Source: Telmatactis stephensoni (lineage: Eukaryota; Cnidaria; Anthozoa; Actiniaria; Isophelliidae). From it: a DNA stretch of 64,000 bases. Below the pieces are notes generated by a model. That model was not told where the DNA came from. It worked only from the letters and a program-made list of their open reading frames with translations, and ran no database searches. This document shows positions 49,859-60,325 of the stretch, piece after piece. The stretch is taken from the NCBI GenBank assembly GCA_029948255.1, contig JALIZF010001757.1, positions 434,001 to 498,000 of the forward strand, written 5' to 3'. Every line of letters begins with the position of its first letter. Within the stretch, counting starts at the first letter, position 1. A program made the translations under genes and the position numbers.

Positions 49859-50224
49859 TTATAACAAATGTTCCCGAATTCCAGGATAAACGCATTTCAA
49901 GATGATTTGGATACAGTTTTCGAGGCTATCGAGCTCAAACACAAAGATGGTATGGCAATTGGGGTCCAAGGATTGCGCCTCTCTTAGGTGTTCATCTGTA
50001 CAAATCGTTAGTTTTCTCCCTCTCATGCCAAAATAACCAATATCAAAACTGCTGGCGTCCTTTGCTGGGCTTATCTCTTCAGCATGTTTCTTCACTAAAT
50101 AGCTTTTAAACTCTTGGACATTTTTGAATACTGGTACTTCTCTCAAACAAAACATGGAAAATTGATTTTTGTTCTCATGCTTATAAACTTTTAGCATTAC
50201 ATTAATGCATACTGTGTCGGCCAT
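49859..50224 (-). CDS. Hypothetical 121-aa protein, possibly PB1-like
   Basis: Complete ORF with a good start context (GCCATGG). It begins MADTVCINVML and has FDIGYFGMRGRKLTI followed by ICTDEHLREAQ and an ending TIFVFEL. The alternation of strands and helix, and a basic residue early with an acidic loop late, recall a PB1/ubiquitin-like fold. Similar short domains start many uncharacterised cnidarian proteins; that is from memory and uncertain. It has no recognised neighbours in an operon-like sense. The 5' side (50225-50300) contains CATCATGCATGG and GC-rich DNA suitable for a promoter. Confidence 0.5.
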   Translation of the reverse strand: MADTVCINVMLKVYKHENKNQFSMFCLREVPVFKNVQEFKSYLVKKHAEEISPAKDASSFDIGYFGMRGRKLTICTDEHLREAQSLDPNCHTIFVFELDSLENCIQIILKCVYPGIREHLL

Positions 50225-50685
50225 GGCTCTTTTAAAAATCCCGCGTCTCCTCAGACAAGCGTGCTACGCATCATGCATGGTTAAGTTAATTGAATATACA
50301 TATTTCCCATGATCCCACTCGCCACTAGTTTATGCGCTTTTCGCTTCACGGGTGACAAAGTTTCTCGGAAAGGGTGTATATTTTCACAGCTAGTGTATTT
50401 ATTTTGTCTAAAATATTACTATTAAAATAGTGAAATTATGCTAATTCATTATTCCATTTCTGACATTGAATAATGAATAACTTCACTGTCACTATTACAC
50501 AAAAAAATGACATAACTGCTCTATGACGATATCCAAGACACAGTAAAAGACAACCTGACTGGACTTTCAGCTTTTTAATAATTATTGTTAACGAGTTTTC
50601 CACTCCAAGAAAGCGACTATACACACTTCTTTATAAATACTAATAAGGATGTTTTATCAGATATAAAAGTTCATATATGACCACA
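50225..50685. other. Intergenic upstream of the 121-aa ORF
   Basis: The first 80 bp could be its promoter. The rest is AT-rich with nothing recognised. Confidence 0.4.
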
Positions 50686-51229
50686 TTAAAGTGCTACTCT
50701 GATAAAAAAATGGTGAAATTCTATTCAGCAGAAACTTCGTGAAATAAATCTGCAATGGTCTATTGTCACCAGTTAAAATATCTTTTTAGAATTCAAAAGG
50801 GAAGTACTAGATTTTTAGCGTTCTTTTTAGGTGTCAGTGACGTCATCGACTCAACTCATGGATTTACTACATACATTTCTTTGTATTTTATGACTTGAAT
50901 TATTCTATTCATTTCTGCTCTAATAATTTTGCTTCAGAGTTTTCTTGCAGTTATTGTGTCAAGGATTAATTGCATGGCCAGCGATCTTCAACTGAAAAAA
51001 AATTCACTGAGATATTTTGATTGCAAAATACAAAGAAATGTATGGAATGAATCCATGAGTTGAGTCAATGACGTCACTGACACCTGAAAAGAACGCTAAA
51101 AATTTAGTACTTTTCTTTTGAATACCAAAAAGATATTTTAACTGGTGACCAATAGATCTTTGAAGATTTATTTCACGAAGTTTCTGCTAAATAGAATTTC
51201 ACCGTTTTTTGATCAGAGCAGCACTTTAA
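50686..51229. mobile_element. MITE family O, 544 bp with long TIRs
   Basis: TTAAAGTGCTACTCTGAT at the left and the complement of TTAAAGTGCTGCTCTGAT at the right. Arms of about 200 bp pair, including GGTGAAATTCTATT, GTCAGTGACGTCAT and ACATTTCTTTGTATTTT. Confidence 0.88.
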
Positions 51230-51583
51230 GATTTCATTAATTATACGTATGAGTTTTTGAAGTTAGGTAAAATATGAGTGGGTTCGAAACCTTTATGGGC
51301 TTAAAGGTCGGATGTGAATATCTTATATATATATTGTTGATCAAATTCCAACATTAGTTAAAGCATATTTTGCTAAATTCTTCAAGATGAAATATTTGAT
51401 TTTTAAGAGAAAGTTAAAGTTGTAAGCAAATCAGAATAAATTTCTTGCTCATATAGAAATTTGGTCAAGGCAATGATTTTCTATTTAATTTGTTTACCTG
51501 AATTATTAATGAATTTGATAATTTTAAAAATCTTAGTGATGACATATTTTAGTAATGTTTGTTGATTACTGGAAGTATTCATG

Positions 51584-52564
51584 TTATCTTGGAGGGTTAA
51601 CATGAAAAAAATCAGACACAATGTTACCATAAAGGCAAGTTCGTGCATTCTCAAGCAGAGCACAAACCACATATCACATATAGTTTTCCAACTGGACTCA
51701 AGCCAATCTTCATCTGCTTTTTAAAGTCAATGAATTTGAAGAAGTTTGTAATGTTACCAAAAAGCCATTCTAACTTGGCTCATTGCTTTATTGTAAGCTC
51801 TCATGTCAGCTGTTATTTGTGCACCTCTAAAGGGCATTTGTAGATGTGGGCCTAATGGGTATGCTGGGTCACCATACAAGCAGAGTGGCTCACCATTTGC
51901 CAATGTGTTTCTTCTTAGAGTATGTAGAAGATTGGTTTCGTTTAACATCGAACTGTCATGCTTTCGACCCTCAAATGGCCCATGTAAGCTGGCAATCATC
52001 CCATTTGGTGTGACAACGCTTTGAAATTTTAAACCATGTAGTCTCTTGTGGCTGTTATAAACTATGCGTTGATTAACTTTTGGCTTTGAAATTGGCCTTA
52101 GTGTCCCATCTATAAAACCAAAACAACTGGTCAAAGGTGCTCCTCAAGCATGATTTTCATAAAAAATGTCTAGCACTTCGTTAAAAATCAGACATAAAGT
52201 AGTGGGATTTCTACCAAATCGATGAACGATATCTGTGTATCGACACGGGTAAGCCAAACGTTTCAATAAGATACAAAGTCCTTCCATACCGCTACAGGTA
52301 GTTCCTTGGGAGCAAATTATCTTCTCTGGAATGTTAAAGACATCCAGCAAGTTAGGTAAATCATTCTTTGAAAGTCTTAATTCAGTTTTACACTCTGTAT
52401 CGTCCCAAGGATCCAAGTCAAAGCGTTGATACTTCCAGTATGGAAAAATTTCTCGACCTATTTTCATCGTAAAGCAAGGCAAACTCAAATTCGTCGATCC
52501 AATTTTGATCATATGCTAAACACAAGGCATCTCTAACCGCCTGAAGTCCTCTACCACTTGACAT
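51584..52564 (-). pseudogene. PIF/Harbinger transposase pseudogene
   Basis: The minus strand encodes a DDE_Tnp_4-type transposase in pieces. An N-terminal segment starts at ATG 52564 (MSSGRGLQAVRDAL). A frame change near 52455 leads into YWKYQRFDLD and CSQGTTCSGMEGLC, then ILLKRLAYPCRYTDIVHRFG. After YENH there is an in-frame TGA at about 52146 with an apparent deletion, then CFGFIDGTLRPI with the first catalytic Asp, and YGDPAYPLG with the second. Near 51770 the frame shifts again into EWLFGN with the catalytic Glu, and a further shift precedes LYGNIVSDFF. At least four disabling changes make this an old, dead copy. It is not related to the ISL2EU element to its right. Confidence 0.88.
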
Positions 52565-52625
52565 GGTCAAGAAATCCAAGAAAATTCACAACTGCAACCA
52601 TTTAAAGTAAAAAAAAACATGACCC

Positions 52626-54199
52626 ATGTTGTGTTCGTCACGTCATGACGGTCACGTCATGTTTCTAAATCAAAACATCAGCTCGCAGCCGTGCGTTCTT
52701 GACCCAGTTCACGCTCGTCATATTGACGTCTTCTTCGAAGTTCGCGTCTTTGATCTAAAGCACTCTATTATGTGCAAGGCGCCGACGCTGTGGCAAGATG
52801 TGTTCTTAAACCCACATGGCATCCTTCCACCTAGTCTGAGCTGGCTCATGTCACGTCATGACGGTCACGTCATCTTTCTAAATCAAAACATCAGCTCGCG
52901 GCCGTGCGTTCTCGACCCAGTTCACGCTTGTCATATTGACGTTCTCTTCGAAGTTCACGTCTTCGATCTAAAGCACTCTATTATGTGCAAGGCGCCGACG
53001 CTGTGGCAAGATGTGTTCTTAAACCCACATGGCATCCTTCCACCTAGTCTGAGCTGGCTCATGTCACCATCGAGCCACTCAGACTCTTTAAGGCACACCG
53101 TGATCTCGTGGCTTCTGACAGATACTATTACTTTGTCTGTCATAGGGGTGGTACCAGAACCATCTTCGCCTGCATCCTCCACCCCCCATTTTACACGCAC
53201 CAAATCAAGGTCCCCTGATGTTGTAGTTATTCCTGACCCACCTGAAAAGACGGCAGAGGAATGGGAAACAGTGAGAAGAAAAAGAAGAGGATACCGACAT
53301 AAGCATTCAGTAGCTAAGACTCCGAAAGTAAAGACGACACTGAAAGCAAAGAAAAAGGATGTTGTAGATGTATATGAACAGGAAGAGACGCCAGGTGTAC
53401 CTGAACAAAATGAGACATCAGGTGTACATGAACTGGAAGTAGACGAAGAAATCAGAGAATCAGACGGAGGCAACAGAGAAGAAGAAGTAGAAGAATCAGA
53501 CGGAAACAACAGAGAAGAAGAAGTAGAAGAATCAGACGGAGACAACAGAGAAGTGGGAGGTGACTCAGATGGAGACAACAGAGAAGTAGGAGGAGACTCA
53601 GACGGAGACAACAGAGAAGTAGGAGGAGACTCAGAAGGGGACAACAGAGATGAAGAATCAGACGAAGACAACCGAGAAGTAGAAGAATCAGATGCACACA
53701 ACAAAGAAGAAGTAGGAGGAGACTCAGACGTAGACAAAGAAGACGGAAACTCTGACATAGACACTGTCAAATGTAAGAAGATGGAGGAAGGACCTTTCTA
53801 TGGCACTAGACAAAAAAGAAAGGCTGGCACCAAGACTGAGCAACCTTTTGGTTGGTCAGATCTTCGACCATACTCACAGTACACAATGTAATAACATTGC
53901 TCTTGATTTCTCTTCACTCTTTCTCTCACGTCCCTGCTATGTAATTATCAATGGCACGTGGAACATCTAAATTATAGAAATGAAGTTCTCTATAAAAGAG
54001 AAAGGAAGGAAGAAATAAAGAAGAAAAGAAAGAGAGAAAAAAGAAAGGTTTCCTGAATTATTATGTTCGAGTTGATTTGAACATTAAATTGGTGTGTTTT
54101 AGGTGTTCTTGTGGCCACTGTTGTACTGAACTTCTGCAAGATCCAAGTGATCAGTGCTATTGTTGCCATGATTTGGAGAAATCAACTCAGAAAAATTAA
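52626..54199 (+). CDS. Candidate two-exon gene: 71-aa repeats, acidic repeats, P2X7-like Cys knuckle
   Basis: Exon 1 is an open frame from 52626 to 53887 (420 codons). It has two 71-aa tandem copies (residues about 5-146), a Pro/Ser region, a basic stretch (VRRKRRGYRHKH), then acidic repeats of the type EESDGDNREV (about 280-385), and a closing GWSDLRPYSQYT. A donor (AT, then gtaata) and an acceptor (gtgttttag at 54102) join in phase to exon 2 at 54103-54199. Exon 2 reads CSCGHC, then CYCCHD, and a stop at 54197. The C-x-C-G-x-C and C-x-C-C pattern resembles the zinc-binding C-terminal domain of P2X7-like cnidarian proteins, here cut short: further codons after the stop stay protein-like. Start choice is uncertain. 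Part of exon 1 (52955-53190) is also open and protein-like on the minus strand (ESEWLDGDMSQL), so the 5' half might be antisense to a decayed protease-like gene. Confidence 0.4.
52641..53066. repeat. 213-bp tandem duplication
   Basis: CGTCATGACGGTCACGTCAT starts each copy, at 52641 and 52854. The copies differ at few positions. 213 is divisible by three, so the reading frame is kept. Confidence 0.95.
53450..53710. repeat. Acidic-repeat minisatellite, about 33-bp units
   Basis: Units around GACTCAGACGGAGACAACAG with GAAGTAGGAGGA spacers. Encodes the ESDGDNREV-type repeats of the candidate gene. Confidence 0.9.
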
Positions 54200-54980
54200 C
54201 AAATCACAAGCTTTGTCTGTACTCTTATTGACAAAGGAATTGACATCACACAATGTCTTTACAGTGAAACCACTCAGTTTACTTGTGGTCCTACTTGAGT
54301 TTTGAACATTTTGTGACGTCAATTCCATGTAGAAATTGATAGTAACCATTTGTTAAGGTAATGTGCTCGCGCATTAGTGCGCATAACGTTTGCACATAAT
54401 TTGCACGCGCCCGCTGATATTGAATTTGATTGGGCTTCCTGTGTTCTAAAATATTTCAATATGGTGGACGCCACGAAGCAGTATTCAAAGCCTTATAACT
54501 GAAAATCTAGCACCGCGAACTTTCCTAATTTTTTACTTTTTTGGCGTATTTTTATCAAAACTAAAACATATCAAAAAAGGAAAAACATTCGTTGATACGT
54601 TTTAGAGAAAATTGCGAAAAATTGTCAAAATGAATGTCCGATTCGCACGTCAGTACAACTGATTTTCATCTTTCAAATGCTAATATTTGGCTTTACCTAC
54701 AAATAAGTGAAGGCATATTACTTTTCATGATACATTCTTCACTTGAGCATGCTGGAGGCCCTTAGTTTGAATATTTGCAAACACTTACCATACGCTAGAG
54801 GTTAAACACTGAAATCGGTTGTCTTCGTAGGAAATGGCGAGATTTCGCTCTCTTCGAGCTATCATAGCACAAAAACTAGCACCGTGATCCCCCATTTTAT
54901 TTATTGATTTGGTGTTCCAAGCTCAAAATCTGTATGATGATTTATAGAAAAATTCGTCGATAAAAATTTGTGTGAGCCCA
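54200..54980. other. Intergenic between candidate gene and ISL2EU
   Basis: No gene seen. AACTAGCACCG-like motifs near 54510 and 54870 (ATCTAGCACCGCG, ACTAGCACCGTG) hint at a further degenerate repeat. Confidence 0.45.
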
Positions 54981-54982
54981 TA

Positions 54983-55036
54983 GGCCGATCTTTGTTTACA
55001 TCTGTCGCGCATGCGCACTTAGCTGGGTGGCAAAAA
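54983..55036 (+). repeat. Left TIR of the ISL2EU element
   Basis: GGCCGATCTTTGTTTACATC at the tip, GCGCATGCGC in the middle, GGGTGGCAAAA at the inner end. Confidence 0.88.
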
Positions 55037-55045
55037 AGAAACACG

Positions 55046-57463
55046 ATGGCGGACAGTGAATCGGATGCGAAGAAAATCAGTGGCAAAAACAAGGCTTATT
55101 TAAGCACCCTAACCCCAGAGTACAGAAAGAGATACAAAGAAAAGCTCAGCGTTGGTGTTGGAAAAGATTTCGAAGAATTTCTGAACCCTTACGAGATATG
55201 AGAAGACGAAAAGCTTTGGTCTGACTCGCCATTGAAATGGCCAAGTGTCACTTACGGTGACATCTTCTTCTACCTGATAGATACGCCAGGTCCATTCACA
55301 GAAGAGAAACTCAAGTCCTACAAGAGCCTGGAAGCATATGATTATTTTATTTCAAGGAAGGTTGGTCCTGTTTTTACCTACACCGGCAAACAAAACCCAT
55401 CAAAACACATACTTCTAAAGGCACATGTGAGGCCTGGTCAAGCAGAGTCTGTAAAGGAATCTCACCTTCCCTGGGTGATATCTAAAGACAGTGGAGAAAT
55501 TGTGACTGCTCATTGTGACTGCAAAGCTGGGTATGTTTATTCTGGAATATACATTATCATTTTTATTATGATTTTGAGGAAGAATATAATAGTTGTAATT
55601 CATTCATTTCAGTCTGGGTGAGACATGCAGTCATGTGGCTGCTTTACTCTTCAAGGTAGAAGCAGCAGTCAGAATCGGCTTAACAGTCGCTGCTTGCACT
55701 AGTGAAGGTTGTAGGTAAGTCATTAAAACAGTTTTATCGATTTTCCCTTATTCAGAGAAATTTATTTGAATTCTGTGTAAACATTTGCTTCCCCAGAAAT
55801 TCATTCATTGTGTTTAAATACATCATCATCAGTCCTAGTAATTCAGTGGTTAAATTAATTGAAATTAATTTTCTGAACGAAAATTATTTATATATTGATT
55901 TTTGGTGTAATTACTTTGGAAGGTGGAATCGAGTGTTTGGAAACAACTCCCTCACTGCTCCATTTGAAGAAATTGACTTCAGTCCAGGGAAAAAAAAGGA
56001 AGTAAAGCCAAGAAAACCGTGTCCCAAGATTGCAAGGACGCCTCTAGCTTGTACTAGAGGAGATGAGGGGTACATGGATGCCTATCGTGGATTTCTTGAC
56101 AGGTTAAAGGAAATATGTCCCAGTGCATGTGTTTTTAAATCACTCCCTAGACTTAATCCAGAAGAAACAGACACTGCTAATAGTCAAACAGACCACAGCC
56201 AAGTTGAAACAGATTCTAGTAAGTTAGTCTGGATTGTTAGACCACTTGCACTTATTTCCTTAATTCAATTTGGAGAACAAAACAATAGTTCTTCTCTCTC
56301 CCAAAAATTTTACACCTTTGCTTGTGTACATGTTTTTGTTTTGTTTTGTTTTGTACTCTAATTTGAACCTTAAAGGATTCAGTACATTATAAAGTGATTT
56401 TCATAAACCTGTGAAACATAAACACTGATTCTATTGTGTTTTGTTGTTGCCATTTGGCTATTCCTTTTTATACACTTAAACAGGATGAAAACCACTATAT
56501 AATAAAAACAATTATTATGGCATTAATGACTTTTTATTTCATTAAATTTTAAAATCATTTTTCAGGTAATGATGATGATGAAACTGATGACAATACCTAC
56601 GAAATTGTATTTCACAATGTACAGACACATAATAAACCTTTGATTCATCCTAGAACACCATTAGATCCACCAGGGTATCCATTAGTTGGAGTATACATAG
56701 AAAAGTTTTCTGCCATTCCTCCAAATACTTCAGCAAAGTACATCAATTATGTAAACATGTTAAATGTATCGTATGAGCAAGCACAAAGGCTTCAGTGTGG
56801 AACACAAAAACAGGCAGAATGTCCAAAATGGCATGAGCTGAAATACCCTAGAATAACAGCATCAAACTTTGGTAAAATATGTGAAAAAATGGAAAGCAAA
56901 AGAAGTAAGCCAGAGCTAGTTGTTAAACAACTGCTCCAACCAGACCCACCAAGCGCCTACGTTGAGAAAATGCTTAAATGGGGAAGGGACAATGAGGCCA
57001 CAGCAGTACAAGTTTACAAGGGGCTCCCAAAGAATAAACATATCATAATTTATGAGTGTGGCCTATTCATAAGTCCAGAGGATTCATTTCTTGGGGCCAC
57101 ACCTGACAGAGTGCTTTATGATCCCAAAGCATCACACCCATGGGGTATTATGGAGGTCAAGTGTCCACATAGTGCACTTAACAAAAAACCAACAGAAGCT
57201 GCCAAATCAATGAAAAACTTTATGTGCAAAAATGAAAATGGTGTACTGTCCCTTAAAAGAACACACTATTACTATAAGTCCAGGGGCAGATGGCCATTAC
57301 TGGGGCAAAATGGTGCGACTTTGTAGTCTATACAAAATGTGGTCTTTCAGTGGAACGTATTCCATTTGATCTGTCTTTCTGGAGTAAAGCTGTCAAAAGT
57401 TTGAGTTCATTTTTTTATACATACTTCTTGCCTAAATACATAGAAATTCACGAGGCTGAGTAA
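55046..57463 (+). pseudogene. ISL2EU SWIM + YqaJ nuclease gene, two lesions
   Basis: Exons 55046-55530, 55613-55714, 55923-56218 and 56566-57463 have consistent phases. Start: MADSESDAKK, 10 bp inside the left TIR. The SWIM zinc finger spans exons 1-2 (CDCKAG, then CSHVAAL; pattern C-x-C, C-x-H). Exons 3-4 encode a YqaJ-type (lambda exonuclease-like) nuclease of the PD-(D/E)XK fold: RITASNFGKI, then ECGLFIS, FLGATPDRVL with the catalytic Asp, and GIMEVKCPHSA with E-x-K; LKRTHYYY follows. Two lesions are visible: an in-frame TGA at 55199-55201 soon after LNPYEI, and a 1-nt loss near 57276-57282, after which the conserved ending lies in the next frame and stops at 57463. Everything else is intact, so inactivation is recent. 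In ISL2EU elements this protein accompanies the transposase; its exact role is not established. Confidence 0.88.
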
Positions 57464-57647
57464 ATTGGTTTAAAAACTCAATAGCTTGGTATTCTAATAT
57501 TTCCAGTCAGCTCGATGAAATACTAATTTAATTTCATCTTTCAAAAAGTCTGATCCATAGAGTACAGACACTACAAATGTGAAATAGTTTGCACTAATAG
57601 TGCTAAATAACACTAATAATTATTAACAATAGAAAACAATGGAATTA

Positions 57648-57787
57648 GAGTGATTTTCATTTGACCGCAAAAGAAAAATGACTATTTAGTTTGTAGTAGT
57701 TGATAAGAAACAAAAGAAAACAATGGCTTTAGAGTCTACTACCAACTATTAATTCGTCTATTGCTTCATGGTCAAATGAAAACCACT
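57648..57787. mobile_element. MITE nested between the ISL2EU genes
   Basis: AGTGATTTTCATTTGACC at the left and GGTCAAATGAAAACCACT at the right are inverted copies. It lies in the 3' interval between the two stop codons. A solo GAAAACCACTATAT end occurs at about 56486 in an intron of the nuclease gene. Confidence 0.7.
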
Positions 57788-57902
57788 ATAGCATAAAATA
57801 GCAGTATTTAGTACTACAGTATTTACATTGTACACTTTTAGTGTTTGTACTCTATTGCTGCCATTCCAATACTAATTTTGTTAGTGTCCTGGACAAAACA
57901 AA

Positions 57903-60113
57903 TCATTTTACAAGAGGTGGTAAGAGATTAACAAGTGCAGCAATTACAACTAAAATATCATTACAATTCCCAGCTAGCTCTAGATCCCATGTTGTGTTCA
58001 ATATTTGGTATTTTTTCATGCGACCAATTGCACGTTTGACCTGTTGAATGATAAAGAAAAATAATATTATAGTGTACATGCATAATGGACTAGTACACAT
58101 ACTGTTTCAACTTACGTGGATCCTGACATTAGCAATTTTTCTTGATGTTAGTACTTCTGCCCTTCTTAATTGATTTTTCCCCTTAGTAAATGCTGGGATG
58201 ACTAAGCTAGCCCCTCTGCACAATAACTCTTCTGCAATTAGAAACCCTCTATCTGCCATGACCTGAAATCATTTAAATTTTGGTAAATAAAATTCATTAG
58301 CTAAATTTTAATGTCTTGACTACAGAAATATAAAAACACTCAAGGCTGTGCTCAAGCAGGGCCTGAGGCTTCTGGGATAACTGAAAGTATGATGAAGCTG
58401 GTGCGATATTTGTGTTAGAGCACAGCCTTGATACCAGACACTTTAAAACAACATACTTGGTCCCCATGTTCAAGCTGTTCTAGAAACCCACTGTTTATAG
58501 TCAGTTCTTTATCTGATACACGTCCACCCCAACACCATGAGAGGAAAGAAATTGCACCAGTTGGAGTAATGCCCACCAGCACTTTCAGGGTATTATGATG
58601 CTTGTAGTTGGAGTAGGTGATGTTTCTTGCAAGGAGATTCTTTGGACGCTGGATGAAGATTTCAGAGCAATCTATAATCACTCTAGTTTTCTTGTAGCTT
58701 TTTGTTTTTTTAAATGCCTTTGGTAAGTTTCTAATAATTGCACCTTTTTCAGGCCAAACAATTAGAAACCTAAGAGCATTGGCTACAGTGATCACTCCAA
58801 CTTTGAAAATTTTTGAAGTCTGGTCTTCACTTATGTTGAATCTGCACGTAGAAAACAATTCACATTCTAAATATAAACTATATAATTACATATTAGAGAT
58901 GATTAATATAAGGAATCATTATTTATGCATCACATAATCATATACCTAAATGCCAAGTCCTTGTTCTGTAACCCCAGGCGAAGCTTCATTAGAATGAGCA
59001 ATACTTTATCTTCTGGACTGAGCTTTTTACAGAATGTTGGAAGCCGTCGGGTTCTCACCAGAGACACAACCCAGTTAAATACACAAAAACTACGGATACC
59101 TACAAAAATTATGTAGATTATGTTCTTAAATTGTTCAAATTTACATGTAAGCAAAAACGAGCGTACATGTACCTGTAAAGTATTTCAGTTGTTTTTCGTC
59201 GAGATTGGATGCAGAGAATTTTGCTTTCTTCAACCTATCCTTTAGTATGCCATTCTCTTCCCTGAGATCGCTACACTCCATTTTGTAAAAGAATAATATC
59301 TCTTTTTGTCGATTAAGTTCTTGAACAAGTCCTTGAAGTTTACTAGATGGGTCAAAACAATCCACCTGACAGGATTTGTTGCATTTACTCGATGAATGAT
59401 AGCAGAGAAGATCGACCTTACACGATTTGTTGCAGGATTCTTTATCATTATTAAATGTATCAATGTTCTCAGTAGTTCCCATCCCATCAGAAGTACATGT
59501 ATTAGTGTTCTCAGAAGTTCCCTGACCAATGTGAATGTTCCAAGTTCCTTGGACTGAAATATCACAAGACATAGTAGATTGATCGTACAGTACTTGCATT
59601 TCCTCAGAACTAGATTGTTCGCTACAGCTATAAGTACTCGCAGAAGAACAACTATGAGTAATCTTTTGCCTTTTTGTGTTTCGTTCGTATCTTTTTAAGA
59701 GTTTTAGCTTTTTCTCGAGATTCTCAGAAGCTGGATATCCCATGTTGACATGTGGAATGTAGTCCGGATGTAAAAAATTAGAATTTGGAGCACCTACAAA
59801 TTAAAGAAATTACGAGCTGCATGTTACTATTAATCGGCAGAAAATTCAAACTATAAAAACCATAGATGCAGTAAGAGTGGACTGTAATTTATTCTAGTTG
59901 CTTACCAGTCAGAAAATGAGCAGAACATACTCTATCTTGTTCGCCAGGAATCCAGTTTTTCTTGGGGTCGTTTGGGTCCATTCGTCTGCTGGAGTTTAGC
60001 CACTTTTGGCACTTTTCTGGTTCCTTAACCGAAGGAATACGAAAAAAACCTTTCCCTTCTGCATCGTATCGGGCTGTACAGCCAATAACACAGCAAGATT
60101 TCACCATTTTCAC
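57903..60113 (-). CDS. ISL2EU transposase: THAP, HTH_Tnp_4, DDE_Tnp_4
   Basis: Six exons, all open: 60113-59906, 59793-59173, 59099-58946, 58841-58457, 58262-58116, 58040-57903. Phases agree throughout and give 550 aa (548 if the second ATG, 60107, is used). THAP zinc finger at about 3-70 (CCVIGC, then CSAHF; C2CH) for DNA binding, with its tail in exon 2. Two CNKSC-x-VD motifs (about 175-200) and a coiled coil (about 225-265) follow. HTH_Tnp_4 in exon 3 ([18 protein letters not shown]). The DDE catalytic domain has Asp385 (VIIDCSE) and Asp460 (VMADRGF). The position normally held by the catalytic Glu (V-E-R-A-I-G-R in relatives) is Lys507, codon AAA at 58037-58035, one transition from GAA. 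Nuclear, cut-and-paste recombinase; with this change it is probably catalytically dead though still able to bind its TIRs. Confidence 0.92.
58342..58432. mobile_element. Small inverted-repeat insertion in transposase intron 4
   Basis: CAAGGCTGTGCT and AGCACAGCCTTG bracket 91 bp inside the intron 58456-58263. Confidence 0.65.
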
Positions 60114-60171
60114 AAGAAAAAAGAGTCTAAACTAAGCTATATTTTACATACAAAAACCAGTCTCATGGAGC

Positions 60172-60238
60172 CTTTTGCCACCCACTCCCAGCATGCACTG
60201 CAGGAAAACGTAAATAATGACGTCAACGAAGATCGGCC
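60172..60238 (-). repeat. Right TIR of the ISL2EU element
   Basis: Reads inward as GGCCGATCTTCGTTGACGTC, then GCATGC, then GGGTGGCAAAA. It is about 13 bp longer than the left TIR. Confidence 0.88.
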
Positions 60239-60248
60239 TATTACCTTA

Positions 60249-60314
60249 AGCATAGCAAATTAGTGGAAATATTACAGTGCATAGCATAGCAAATTAGTGG
60301 AAATATTACAGTGC
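60249..60314. repeat. 34-bp tandem duplication next to ISL2EU
   Basis: AGCATAGCAAATTAGTGGAA starts at 60249 and again at 60283; the copies are essentially identical. It begins 9 bp outside the transposon's right end. Confidence 0.93.
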
Positions 60315-60325
60315 AAATCAGAAAA

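Larger units (their letters stand above)
54981..60240. mobile_element. ISL2EU-type DNA transposon, two convergent genes
   Basis: Termini GGCCGATCTT at 54983 and AAGATCGGCC ending at 60238 are inverted copies, flanked by TA on both sides (54981-54982, 60239-60240). TIRs extend inward with indels to GGGTGGCAAAA (55025) and its complement (60173-60183). Inside are a SWIM/YqaJ nuclease gene (plus) and a THAP-HTH-DDE transposase gene (minus), the gene pair known from ISL2EU elements (PIF/Harbinger-related PHIS group), whose target is a 2-bp AT/TA. The two genes end 440 bp apart. Total 5256 bp without the duplications. It carries two nested small inverted-repeat insertions. Confidence 0.92.

Noticed and set aside
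50686..52564. MITE O as the non-autonomous partner of the adjacent Harbinger pseudogene
   Set aside because: No shared ends or TAA-type duplication tie them together; proximity alone is not enough.
53452..53697. Leu/Cys-rich minus-strand ORF
   Set aside because: Antisense of the acidic-repeat minisatellite.
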